A DNA stretch of 64,000 nt from Mesostigma viride (lineage: Eukaryota; Streptophyta; Mesostigmatophyceae; Mesostigmatales; Mesostigmataceae). Below, one piece after another: positions 1 to 13,533 of the stretch (within the stretch, counting starts at the first letter, position 1; each line of letters begins with the position of its first letter). The DNA is taken from NCBI GenBank assembly GCA_009746045.1, contig RPFO01000080.1, positions 6,140,184 to 6,204,183 of the forward strand, written 5' to 3'. The position numbers and the translations under genes are program-made. The notes beneath the pieces are model-generated. The model did no database searches. It had not been told where the DNA came from and saw nothing but the letters and a program-made list of their open reading frames with translations.

Positions 1-1003
1 CAGGAGACCCGGGTCTCCAATGTGGAAGCCTTGGAAGGTCGCCCACAAGCTCCAACCTCAGCTCACGGCACTGCAGACCGCGGCGCATGCCAGGCATCTG
101 AGGCGCGCATGCTGCACTAGTGTCTCTCGCCTAAATCCGGGCGGAGGGCAAGTGCGGCCTGCTCGTTAAGAAGCTAGAATCCATCACCGCCCAAAACCGA
201 CACCCTGGCCGCGCAGGTCCCGGCGATTGCAGCGCGCAGACGGCCGCCATCGCGCAGTCTAGCCCATCCGGCTGGCAGATCGATCATGATAGCCCCTCGC
301 CGCACTCCTAGCTTCGCGGACCTGCTGTGGTCAGCGACCGTCCCAACCACAGATGCCATCGCTACGTAACCTCCAGGAGCTTGAGGACCTTCACCAGGCA
401 AAACAACGGGAGGCCACCGACCACGCTCGCCGCGAATATGCGCATATGCCGAGTGGTGCTTCGTCGTTTCCCCCAGAAGCCAGGTGAGACGTCAACCACC
501 CTTGCCGACGAGCTCAAGGACCAGCTTCTTACCCTCATGGACCTGGTAGGTGAGGCCGTAGAACTGCGCGGCCGTAGAACTGCGTGTCTATTATTATAGG
601 GCTCCCAAGGTTGTAATCATTGCCGGTAGTCACTGCCGCCATGGCAGCCGGCATGCCTAGAATGTTTACCTAGCCGAGCCACCATACCTAGTCACGTGCA
701 CCGCGCTAACGCACGGTACACAACCAGCCATAGCCCTAGCTTACTGAGCCCTTGTACAGCCATGCTACGTTCTGGCGCTATCAATCAGCTTACTTGCTCA
801 CGCTCCTTGTTATGATATATGCTCACGTACGGGTCTTGTTGCACCCAGAGAACTTGCCGGATCGTCTATCGTGTCCGATTGCTGCTGTGGCATGCCAGGC
901 TCTGGCATGAAGGAGAAAGGGGGTTTCTTCCTGTTGTGCACACAGCTAAAAGCACTCCGGTGCTCCGTGACTCCTGGCAATGGGAGCGCGAGTTTAATGT
1001 GAC
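1..1003 (+). mobile_element. Decayed 3' part of an ORF1-type LINE
   Basis: Positions 1-590 align by eye with the coiled-coil and RRM part of the better preserved LINE ORF1 at about 39920-40440 (shared blocks such as CCCGGGTCTCCAA and CTTCGTCGTTTCCCCCAGAA), but carry many stops and indels. From about 610 the sequence matches the 3' untranslated region found at 40745-41146, ending in the GGTGCTCCGTGACTC hairpin at about 968-1000. The hairpin here is imperfect and no long TTAA tail follows. This is a dead copy, cut off on the left by the window edge. Confidence 0.85.
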
Positions 1004-1640
1004 ACAATTGCTTGAGGATGGCAGGGCTTCTGGGATTATCTGTACTCTGCGCTCGCAGGATAGACAAAAGAGAAATGGGCTGCTGTCTGCGATAAGCCCC
1101 TTCCTGTGGGGCATGCTCCTAGAGTTTTCTCCCCACGCCGGGCCACACGACCCATTGGTAGAATTCATGCAGGGTAGAAGTCCTCAGGTGGAGGTTATTG
1201 CCCCTGAGCTAGGATAGCCGCTACACTACCGCCTCGTCTGCCATTACAGTAGAGGACAGCTCCGATGGGGATTATATCCCCCTCTAGTGACTATAGATAT
1301 TCTGATCAGGCACTCCGCGAAGGTGAAAACCATTTGCGTTCAGTGCCGGAGGGATAGATATGGTTGGGGCATGACACAGACGATATTTGTAACTTCCGTG
1401 TAATTATTTTTCTAACAAGATTAGCCCAGTACTGTGGCATGCCCATGCGAATGACACGTAAGTACTTACTTACAATCACTTCATATCTTGTAGAGGATTT
1501 CTGCTCTGTTCGATGCAAACATTTCCCACACTACGAAGATATGCAATGCCACATCCTCATCGACTTGGTACCAGCCGCACTGCACTGACAAACCCACAGT
1601 TATGCTGTTCGACCCAAAAGATAAGCCCGCTACATATGTA
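1004..1640. other. Unassigned intergenic stretch
   Basis: Short open frames occur on both strands, but none has recognisable motifs, codon bias like the neighbouring exons, or splice-compatible ends. No structured repeat was seen. It separates two LINE-derived fragments. Confidence 0.4.
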
Positions 1641-2060
1641 CTAATTGATTGATTTATTAATTTACATGTAACTGCGTCACGTGAACATAAGTCGTCAGGG
1701 AAATGAATATGGGATGGGGTGGATGGAGCTATATTTAGTTCCTAGTTACAGGGTTGCGGGCACCACGGCCCGAATCGCTATGCATGCCAAACTTGGTCAC
1801 ACGCGGAGCCCCACCGACCGGGGGGCGGTGTTCTTCATTACTGTCTGTCACCTATCTATACGCGTCATCTGCCTCCATATTACAGACAAACCAGGTGGTT
1901 CCCCGGGCGTGAGCCCGCCCCGTCGTGGGTAGCACATGTCCATGCCTAGCCTATCGCGGAAAGTCCACGGAGGGCGGCCCGGCCGGCGCGCGTAGCCTGG
2001 GGCATGCCACGTGAGGACAAAGCCCGCTATGTATGTATTAATTAATTAATTAATTAATTA
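1641..2060 (-). mobile_element. LINE fragment, second family: RT C-terminal end plus 3' UTR
   Basis: Read on the minus strand, about 2000-1850 encodes a LINE carboxyl end with WTFRDRLGMDMCY followed by GLSVIWRQM, then a stop and a GC-rich 3' region, ending near 1645 in an AT-rich ATTAATTTA-like tail. The same sequence recurs on the minus strand at 37906-38162 and 38163-38661. The GLSVIW motif is shared with the plus-strand LINE RT fragments at 38694 and 54191 (GLGLSVIWKKM), so the families are related. A separate TTAA microsatellite (2038-2060) abuts it. Confidence 0.7.
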
Positions 2061-2145
2061 GACCCGTGTTCCGCTATGTATGTATTTGGCCAATCTCAAG
2101 GTATCGCCTCTTGGTGACCAGACTTGGTGACACACAACGGCCTCT

Positions 2146-5100
2146 TCAGCGACGGCTCTTCTTCTCCTTCTCCTGCTTCTTCTTGGCCTCCTGAGCTTGC
2201 TCCTCTTCCCTCTGCTCTCGCTCAAGCTTCTCCAGCTGCAGCACCCACGGTGCCAGATGCCAGACGAGAATGTCAAGCCAAAACATCCAGAGTCAGATAG
2301 GTCATTATGGCATGCATGAGAAACCACCACCATGGGAAATTCACGTTGTCCACCACCCCATCAACAAAGTAATACTGCACACCGCCACATCGTCCAGCAT
2401 CTCCCATCCCTCCCCAACGTCCAGCACTTGTCATCTTTCACTGCCCACCTTGTCCGCCACCACTCATCACCCTTCCGCCGTGTCCACCACCAACCCATCT
2501 ACAAGTCATGCCCACCCTTAAATGTTAATCCCCTTTAATTCTATGTCCGCCCCCCCCCCCCTTGGCCACCTCCCCTATTGTCCCCCTCCCCCCCCCCCTT
2601 GTCTACCAAGCCATCCGCATGCTATGTCCACCCCTACAACGTTATGTCCACCCCTAAATGTTATGTCCGCCCCCCCCCCCCCCCCCATTGTCCACCTCCA
2701 CCCGCCCCCCCACCCCCCCTTTGTCTACCAGCCCATCCGCATGCTATGTCCACCAAGTCTCAATGTTATGTCCATCCCCCCGCCTTGTCCACTACCACCC
2801 CATTAATTAACTAATAAGCACATTACTGCGTCCACCCCATGCACAAGTGAAACTTTATGTCAGCCCCCCCACCTTGTCGAGCACCGGCCGCAGCTCGTTG
2901 TAGCGCACGCCCGCCATCTCAAACGCATCCTTGCGCAGCTCCTGGCGCGTGGGTGGTAGGGACGGTGCGGGCGCAAGCAGCAGGAAGAAATAAAGTGAGA
3001 ACAGCATAAGGGGGCGCAGCTGCTGGGAGACGGGAGATGAAGGTGGGGCAGAGGCAAGCACAAGGACAGGAATGGCTAGTTCCGCTTGTCCCAGAATCAC
3101 GAGAAGCAGAAGCAGAAGGAGCAGGAGCAGGAGCAGCACGAGCTCATTGCGCCTTGCCCACACGCTGCATGACGCGCGCTGCCCGCTCCCTATAACAACA
3201 TGGAAACACTTCTTCTCTTCCCGCTGACCATGACCAGCGATAACATCCAGGGAAACTAGCACATCTTGCCCATGCGCTGCATGGTGCCATTGGACTCTGC
3301 CTCATTTGTTTCCCCATTCACATCACAACAACTCATAGAAAAGACCAATAAAGCAAGGATTCACAATTTAAAAAGGTGCACCTCGCCTATGCGCTTCGTT
3401 GCGCGTCATGCGGCCTCCCTATTCCCCTACTAGCCATATTTCTGGCTTGCGCTGGATGTCGCATTGATACCATGGTCACTATAGTAGAGTCATGCCATGC
3501 CTGCGCTGGATGTCTCATTGATACCATGGTCACTATAGTAGAGTCATGCCATGCCTGCGCTGGATGTCTCATTGATACCATGGTCACTATAGTAGAGTCA
3601 TGCCATGCCTGCGCTGGATGTCTCATTGACACCATGGTCACTATAGTATAGTCATGCCATGCCTGCGCTGGATGTCGCATCGATACTGCCTTCAGGAGGG
3701 CACGAAGAAACTACTTCACCCACCAGGCCCCCGTGCATCCACAAACATGCAGCACAGCGCCCGTGCGCAGCGTGGCGCGCTACGCCGCCTCCCTAGAATA
3801 CCCTGGCCTTCCTTCCAGCTCTCACTAAGGAGAACGGGAAGAAAGGGCCACCCACGGCTTTGCACGGCGACCCCTTGGGCCTTGGCTTGGGGCTTGGGGT
3901 TGGGATTACGTAATAAAAATTGGGATTACATAATAATCATGTTTGCCCACCTTGCCCATGCGCTGCGTGATGCCGTACGCCGTCTCCTGCCAGTAGTTGC
4001 TCGTGCGCTTGAAGAACTCGGCCAACGTCTCCCCCGTCTGCGAGAATGGGCATGTACAAAATTGTTACAGTGACCACACCATCCTTTGAAGTCAGCCAGC
4101 ATCACCCCCGTCTGGGACAAGGGGCATGCTCCTACAATCAGCACAATAATAAAAACTTTTATAAAAATATTCTTGCTATATGGTGCTGCGCTCTCAGCTC
4201 AGCAGATTAGTCGTAGATAAAATGAGCTTAGGCTGCTTCAATCCCTACTGCGGATATTGCCGTGCACAAAACCATTCATCTACACTCGGCCAGCGCCTTG
4301 CTCTCCTGGAAAACATGAAAAGGGCCAATCACGCTTCACACATGGTTATTTGTACGCCGCCTGGCAGCTCACGCTCCTCACCAGTACCAGAACCCTGTGG
4401 AACATTCCACATCATATATTCAACTCGGCACATACTAATTATATTACAATATTATTGCATATATATTCCACACCATAAGATGCTTCTCACCAATACTAAA
4501 TAAACATAAGACTCGAGCCAATACTATCTGAATATGACAGTCGAATATGCTAGGCCGGCACCTTGCCTGCGTGACGGACGTTCCGTGATTCATGTGTCCC
4601 TGGCTTTCACTTGAAAAATGGTCTGATCTTAACTCTTGCCCGTACTAGTGTCAAAAACAACCACTTCAGGGATGGCAATTTCTGAACTCTCGCACGCACT
4701 AGTGTAACAAACCACCTCCGCCAGGCACACAAACGGCAGCGTCCTACACATGTGGCGCACGTCACGCCAAAAGTAATCCCCGCTGCCACGGATCACCTCT
4801 CATAACACACATGTAATATCGTATGAGAACGCACAAGTAATTCTGTACGCAGTAACTGCATATGAGTGCAGACACACCAGGCACACCTTGAGCTGAGGGT
4901 CATTACCCGAGCTGAGGTCATGACTAAGCGACTGCGCACCTGAGCTGCTGCAAACCATGTTGGGCATCCAACATGGGAAGGCATTTCCTACTCTCTGAGC
5001 AAAGAGGCACGTAAACTGCTGCAAAGCATGATGGGCACCGTGCCATCTCTTGGCACCATTGTTTCTTTCTGAACCGATCTACTGCCACTCTGCAGCCACC

Positions 5101-8100
5101 AACCCTTGCCTCATCCTACCTATCTATGTATGCGTCTCCTGGTCTGTATATAAGCCATGTCTACCTGCATGCATCCAGGACTGTTTAAAGCGCACCCGCC
5201 TGTGATGCATCCAGGTCTAGTTATATCTATACCAGCCTATTCAACCCCCTGCGTATCCTCGTCTACTTGAAGGTCAGTCACCTGCGCGCGATCCAGGTCT
5301 ACTATTAATAACACAACCACTTGTGGCTTATCCACGTCTACTTATACCGCGCACCCACCTGCGGCGTGCGGTTGGCGTCGTCCAGCCCCAGCTGCGCTCG
5401 GAGCGCGTCCATCTCCTTGCGCCGGTCCTTCTTGGACAACTTGGAGTCGGCGAACGACAGCAGAGATGCCGCCGACGTCACCGCCCCGCGCATGTCCACC
5501 GCTGCCGCTGATGATGAGGGCGCGTCGTCCTGCCATGCCCCAGCCAGGATGGGCATCGTCCAGGTGGGTGAAGGCGTCCTCAGGTCAGGGTTTGGACCTT
5601 ACGCGCGCGTGACCGCGGAAATGGCGCTAGCTCATTCGGGAACAGAACCGGCAGTTCTGATGATGATGATGATGATGATGACGATGATGATAGTAATAAT
5701 CACATCAACAACAACAACAGCAACAATAGTAATAATAACGAAAACAATAATAATAAAGCATATGCTACAAACCAATTCCAGCCAAAACAAGGCCGAAACC
5801 CACAAAATTAGGGCTTGCAATGACTTGCATCAATGACACTCTACTACAAAATTATACCCCGCAAACAAAGAACGTAAACCCTGACGTCCATCCCACTTGC
5901 TGGCAAGTGGGCGGTACGAGGGTAGAGCGCAGGCATCCCAGGGATGCTTCGAATATTGGACCAAACCTTTGCCCATCATACGTGCAAGGCGCCACATGCA
6001 GCCATCGATGGCCCATGGTGCCGCGAGCCCATTTACACGATTAGCTGGGGTCGATGCCGCCATCTGTGGGAAGGCGCTACAATGGACACATTCGCTAAGG
6101 CTTCCGCTACGGTCTTAACACTTGTTATGGTCCTCACCTTGCCAACACCCGACGAGTCTCCAGTGGCCCCTTTGGCTGCCCCCGCCTTGCCCCCCTCCTT
6201 GTCGCTGCCCTCGTCGCTCCCGTCGCTCCCGTCGCTCGCATCGCTGTCATCGTCATCCTCGTCGTCCTCATCGTCCTCGTCGTCCTCGTCATCGCTGTCG
6301 TCGCTCTCCTCCTCCACAATCCATTCCGTCTCGGCCGTCGCCTGGCGTCGCGGGACAAGGTTACGTGGGACCCAAGGTGATTCAGTGGGAAACATGCGAT
6401 GGCGCGGAAATTTATAATGAACGAGAAAGACAAGGAGTGCAGGGAAACAGGGGGTGATGGGGAAACGGACGGTGACAGGGAACCCAGGGGTGATGGGGAA
6501 ACAAAAGGTGAAAGGGAAACAAAGGGTAATGGGGAACAGGGGAATAGGGAAACAGGGGATGATAAGGAAACAAGGGATGATAGGGAAAGAAGGGGTACCA
6601 GGGAAACAAGGCTGATGGGGAGTTGGGGATGACGATGAGCCATGGGGTGATACAGAAGCCAAGGGAAAGAAACAAGGTCCGCGAGAGGGCTTGAAGAAAA
6701 CGAGAGGAATTGAAGAAAAAAACGAGCCATTAGCAGCGTAACCACGAAGCTAGGACACTAACAAGCAGACCTACTTACTGGAAGAGATATGACTGACAGG
6801 ACGGGTACCTTAAACGGGGAATACCTGAGCACAGAATGCGCACCATTGGGTGAAAACAATGACTAAGCCTTCCATCAGTTTACAAGAAACTCTTTTCAAC
6901 CGCCAGCCCGGCACCCCCCACTCTGCTCCCAGCCAAATCTCTCCCATTATCCTTTCCAAACCACTCTTGCTTCCCCGCCCTCTACAATGACCTCAATAAA
7001 GCAAAACACCCCAAAGCATAACCAACCGCTTTCCTCTTCCCCCACCAAGAATAACCATCTTCTTCTTCCCGCACCAACAAAACACCCACCTTGACGATGC
7101 ACTCCACCCCCATGCCCAAACCAACCACCGTCCCCCCTTGACCCCCTTAACAAGGGATGTTTTGTTCCTCATGTGCTCACCTCAATGATGCATTTGAAGC
7201 CGTCAAGCTTGACGAGGTCGAGGCAGTAGAGGTCATCCAGCGTGACCTCCTGGTCCGCAATCTCCATCACGCCCCCGTACAGCCACAGGTTGTTGCCCAG
7301 CACCGCCACGCCAGCGTTCATGCGGCCGCAGGGGAGCATCTAGGAGTGAAAACACCAGTGCATAGACCATATTGGCATTCCCTGTTGATTAGTTCATTCC
7401 AAGACCAGCATGCACCAATGGATGGTGTGCCTGCATGTGAGCTTCTGGGCATCCAATAACCGAGGATTTAACATGGCGCGCATCACGAGCATTTATATCA
7501 GCGCAACGCAACCAGTACCAGGATTACGTAGTGGTCAGTCATGGCGGAGGCACACACAAAAAGAGATGGCTCGTGAACCTCCAGGGCGGCGTCTGGAGGA
7601 ACTACGGCTTCGTAAGGCACCCCCCGTTTTAGGCTGAAAGAGGGTTGGATTGTGGAAATGTTGAAACACACCCAGGATCATGCATAAAACACCAGCACGG
7701 ACAGCGCCAGCATCGATTAGCACAGAAGCACAAACAGACGGTTCACGGCGTCGAGGGCTTGTTTCACCTCGTGGCCGGTGGATGGCTGGGCCTGTGGAGG
7801 GGAGCCGCTGGAGGAGGCACCCAGCCAAGGACAACCCAGGGCTAAAATGACGGGATGCCATGTTGGGAGGGCAGCATGGGCAGCAGCAGCAAAACTTAGC
7901 CCAACGTGACAAGAAAGGGAATGACAACAGGGCGTAGGTATTAGGATAATCATTGGGCGGCACACAGACTGAGCAGAGCCCCGAGAGTGAAAAAATTATA
8001 ATCAAATCAAACCCAAGATGCTCGTCGCTAACCCCCCCCTTACCCCATCGAACGCAGTGATTTGGCGCTTTCCCCCCTTCTCCATCTCGGGTGGCGGCTC

Positions 8101-11100
8101 GACGGCTGGTCCCAGGTCCATCTTCTTCGCCGCATCGGCCATTGCCGTGGCCACCGCGCCCCCGTAGTGGTCCTCCTCGTCGTCAACCTCCTCTCCCTCT
8201 GGTTCCTCCATCGCCGCTTCCCCCTCCAGGGCATCCTCATTCCCATCGCCATCATCGACGTCGTCGTCGCCATCACCAACGTCATCGTTATCTTCGGTGT
8301 CCATGGCATTCTCGTCTTCGGGCCCCGAGGCCTCTCGCTGCCGGCTGTCCTGGTCGGAGGTCTGGGAGCTGGCGGGGGTTGGGGCGGCGTTTTTCTCGGC
8401 ACCCCCGCGCGCTCGCTGGCGGGGTGGGGAAGGGGGGAATGAGGGGAGCAAGGGAGAATGGGGGAGAAAAGAAGGAAAGGGGGGTGGGGTGGAAGGGAGG
8501 GATGTCAATAGCTGAGAAAAACGCACGGGCATGTTACGGTGTCAAAGGAGAGGAGTAAGACGGAAAAGGACGATACCTAACAGAGAAGAGGGAGGGACCT
8601 AAAAGAGAAGTAAGAGGGAAAGGTTGGGCTGATGAGTGTGGCAGGAAGTTAACAGATAGTTACAGGAGGGCAGACAACCACACTGCACAAGAGGCAGACC
8701 CTAAACCTAAACCCTAAACTCTTAACTCTTAACTCCAAACTCTAAACTCTAAACCCTAAGCCCTAAACCCTAACAGGCAAGTCCGCATTTCCACTGTACG
8801 GTGGGACGCCAAACCATGGACGGAGACGAGTGGACAAATATGCGAAGGCTGGTAACAACAGGAAATAAGGATCCCGGAACGGAAGATGTGCTGAGGCTCA
8901 CAACAGTGTGTGTTCTTGCCACGATCCAAACAGACACCCTACCCCCCTAAGTACGAACCCACCCACCCTAGCATTTCATTCTTTTGTCATCTATAAATAA
9001 ATCATAAAGCTAATTCAAGCTACGAAAAGTACAGTGTTCCCCTTTCTCTACCTCTACACCCTAAATGCCCAATGCTTAAGCTGTAAGTAGCAAGACAACC
9101 TGGGGATGTATCGGTGAAGTGAAGGCTAACACAGGCCTTGACTGCAAGCAAGGACCAAGAAACCGCCAACATGCGCCAACACGATGCAGTACCCATCCTG
9201 TCCCAAACACCTTGGCTATTACACTTGTGTTGTATTGTGATGAGGATTCCAAGAAGGTTCTACCGCAACTACCTCATCACAATACAACACGATGCCAGAC
9301 GCTAGATGCCCAAGGCTTGAAACACAACCTTTTTGTCGAATAAAACTTACCTTGCCCAATTTGGGCGCCTTGGGCTTCCGCAGAGCGAATGGGTACCTGC
9401 AGCGTGACGGGGGCCCGCAGAAATACAAGGGGGAATCCCCACCCCCCAGAATCGTGGCCCCCACCAACCAATAGGGGGGCGCCTCCCAAGGCATCAGCCA
9501 ATGACTACGGGGCTTGGCTTGCGAAAATGTTGGACTGGCAGCAGGGGCACGGTTGCGCATGCGATGGCCCTAGCAAAAGACGGCACCCAGAAGCGACGCA
9601 TGTACCCTGGGGAAGGGGTTTGTTAGAATTACTTGAAGCATGAACCGCGCTCCTAGTACTGCAACTGGCATGCAGGATGCGTTGTTTACTGGGACACTGG
9701 AAAGCATGAGATCCCACAGTTATTATTAGAGTGATTAGGATCACTATTACCACTACTGAATAGAACGAGACCCCAAAGTGGTCACCACTAGACCGGACAA
9801 TTAAGACGTGTGGTAAACAATAATATAAACAATGATACCCCCCCCCCTAGACATCTCATATCTGCATACATATATCCTAGCCACCTGCCCGCCCGCCCCC
9901 CCGCCCGCCCGCCCGCCCGCCCGCCCACATGCATGCGCCCACACCATGCAACTGCTGGACCATCAAGGCCAAGGGTGACAACTATGCCGTGCGACGCACA
10001 CACATGACAAGCCCCCCCCAAAGTGCTTGTCTTGCAATGCTGTAGTTGCGACACTCAGCACGAGCAGGGTTCAACGCACCCACTCGAGAGCTTCCGGAGC
10101 CTTTTGCCCTTCCATTGCGCTACGGTTATGCCTACGGTTACAAAATCAAAACGGCCGCAGCCATAGATCAACGTAGCGTTAAGCGCCTATTCCCTGCCCT
10201 TAAGGGCAAAAAAACTAGCGCAGTCCCCTTCCAAGCGCAGAATTTCAGCGCATTGCGCTTAGTTGGGTAAACTTGCGCTTAGTTTGGTGGCCGTTTCCAT
10301 TTAAAACCGCTGTGACCGCTCGATGTCAGCATAGCGCAATGGAAGGGCAAAAGGCTTCGGAAGCTCTCGACTGTGACTGACCGACACCCTCTAGGGCAGA
10401 TGACTAAGTCACCAAGGGCACGCAGTGGTTGTCACTTTGAAACCCAAACAACATCACACTGGGGTCGCAAGAACATGACAGTGCCATGACACCACAGCAC
10501 TGAAGTTCTATACAAGCACTAGATGGGAAGTGGTTGTTGGACGCAATAGGTAGCAGTCCCCAACCATGACGATTGCGAAATTCCCCTGGAGCGTGCAGAT
10601 CACCCCATATATAGAGCACTACAGGACTAATATGATAGCATGTACTATACATACACTCCAGCGTGGCACCCGCCATTGCCAGCTGTCCATCTGGAACGCA
10701 AACATCACATTAATACTATAGCACTAAAGTACAACACTGTATAGGCACGCTCCAGCGCGGCACGCACCACCGCCGGTTGTCCATCTGGAACGCAAACATT
10801 TCGTTGTAGAAGGTGCTGCTCAGCGCCTCGCCGTCTGCGGGCATAAGGCACCAGGAGCACGCAGACAGCATATGCGATCGGTGAGCTACGCTCATGGATT
10901 AGCAAGACAGAAAGAGATACAAGGGGCTGCTCCGCAACTCGCCGTCTTTGGTGGACAGCGTAAGGCACCAGGAAAAAGCAGGTAGTAGCAATAGATAGTC
11001 CATGGGTAGCAAGGGCGTTCGCAGCATAAGGGAAGGACAGAACGGGCTAACCCAGGGGCATGCGCTGTCCAAAAACACGGAATGCCTCGTACCAAGCGCA

Positions 11101-13455
11101 GGGGTCACCTTTCTCCAAATGGTCCACAACTCACAAAACGGAGTGCACCCCTCCCCCTAAAGAAGTGCATCAAACGGCACGACACATGTAGCCACCTTTC
11201 TCCTAACTGTCCACCGAGCTAGCCATAACAACAATTCCCCAAAGTATCACAGCAGCAGCACCACATATACAGTCACCTTTCTCCTCGTTGTCCACCACCC
11301 CGCCAAACACGACGGCGCGCCGCTTGTGCACAAACAGGCTGATGCCCGCACGGGGGCCGGGGGCAGTGCCGCTGCGCTTCACCTGTGAGAAGCGTGTTAA
11401 GTGTATGGTGTGTGGGTAGAGGGTGTGTGGGTAGCAAAGGGTACGGCCAGAAAGGGTGTGCGGGACCGCTGGGGCGGAGGTGCTTTAAGAAAGCATGCAA
11501 ATCGAAAAGGAAAATCATGGGAAGCTGCGGAGAAGCTTCAGGCACTACGGTTGCATCGTGAAAGTGTTCTACGGGATGAGGCAGGTTGTGAAGGTGGGCT
11601 GTTGTTGTGTGCGTGTGGGAAGGCGGGACATGCAAGACAGGGAGGAGATGCCCATAGAAGCTCATCTTTCCCCCCAAAGGAATCTTGATGCATGCAGACT
11701 TGATGCTAACATTACGTTTATGCCCACCATAGTTTATACCATAATTTGACATTCCACGGCTCCACATCTCCACTTCCATTCATTTCCATCATCCGGGCCG
11801 ACTCGACACACGCAGATAAGATAACCGCAGGCTTGAGCTCCCATGGTCCGGATTCTTGCAGATTTCTGGCCTGCGCTGGTTGTCTCTTTGACATTTAGAG
11901 ACTTGATGACAAAAAAGCCTACAGAGCCAGAGCTAGAAACACATAGAGGCTTGACCCGACGCCGTAAACGCTAGCCGAGGCATCATCACAAAAAGATACT
12001 CAGATAGCCACCAACCACAATATGGAGACCTAGATACAGCATCACACCTGCAAACTTCTCTTATTTACGTGCGCAGACTGCAGGAATCGTCAAACACAAA
12101 TTAGCCCTGGAAAAGTGTGCATGCCGGGATGAAGCGCTGAGTGTACATGGCAAAACTGCATCACTAGTACTGGATAAATAGCCGGTTACACTTTCCTCCG
12201 GTCGACTTGTCCATCCCAATCCGAGAACTGCCTACTATGGAGAATGATGGCCAACTACACATTGCATGTATTGCCTATTCTATAGTTTCTCCTACTATTA
12301 ATTAATAGACACGTTCTCCTACTATACATGGCCTATATTTCCTATTCTATAGTTTTCTCCTACTATACATCGCCTATATTGCCTATTCTATAGTTACTAC
12401 ACATGGCCTATATTGCCTATTCTATAGTTATCTCCTACAACACATGGCCTATATTGCCTATTCTATAGTTATATCCTACTATATATTGCTTACATGGCCT
12501 ATTCTTTAGTTTTCTCCACAAACCACCCACCTTGTTCCACTCCAGCTTCTGCGCGTCCAGCGACCACATGTCGGTGTACGTCACGCCGCGGTCCATCCCT
12601 GTCTTGGCGTCCACCGTCTTGCAGTAGCCGCCGTAGAGAAAGATCTGGACAGCAATCAAAGCAGTCAAATGAGATAAATAAAGTGGAAGGTGATGAACTA
12701 TAAAAAAATAGAGAAAGGTCTTAAGTAGCCATACAGGAAGATCTAGCAACCAACAGACATAATGGAAACATCCTAAATAGAGAAAGGTCTTAAGTAGCCA
12801 TAAAGGAAGATCTAGCAACCAACAGGCATAATGGAAACATCCAAAGGCCTTGCAGTAGCTGCTGTGGGGGAAGATGTGGCAAGCAATAGAAATAGAAATA
12901 GAAAAAGAAATAGAAAAAGAAATAGAAATAGAAACAGAAATAGAAATAGAAATAGAAAAAGACATACACATAGACAGAATGGAAACTTTTCCAGGTAGAA
13001 AAGCCTAGAGAAAGGCATTGCAAAGGCCGCTGTACAGGAGGGCCTATCAAGTTATCGGTACAAGGTCCCAATCGAACAACCTAAACAATGGTCTTACAGT
13101 AGCCACCGTGAAAGAAGGTCTGGCGACGTAAGTAGGGTAAAATGGTGGCGCAGGGATGGATACTAGGGTATTATGGAAATTGTCTTATTACATAACCCAA
13201 ACGAGCACCTTGCAGTAGCCGGTGTCGGCAACAACAGCTGAAGAGCTGCCCCCCCCTGCTCCTGTCCCCTTCCGCCGCCCCCTCCTCTCCTGCCCACTTG
13301 CACCCGACGGGTCTTGAACCAGCCACCCACCCAGGCTGTTGCATGGGTGGCCCGCGGTTTGTTCATCTCTCACCATGCATATACGTACTTTATCAGCCCT
13401 TAGCGTGAGAATAATACGCCAGATAATTTCGTACTTTGAGTAAAATTGCTCCGAT

Positions 13456-13533
<78 letters not shown>

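Noticed and set aside
2855-2872. Ending KLHDC4 at the TAA at 2855-2857 (VGGLT stop)
   Set aside because: A good donor follows Lys at 2873, and a further exon at 2235-2146 supplies the expected acidic/basic coiled-coil tail in the right phase.
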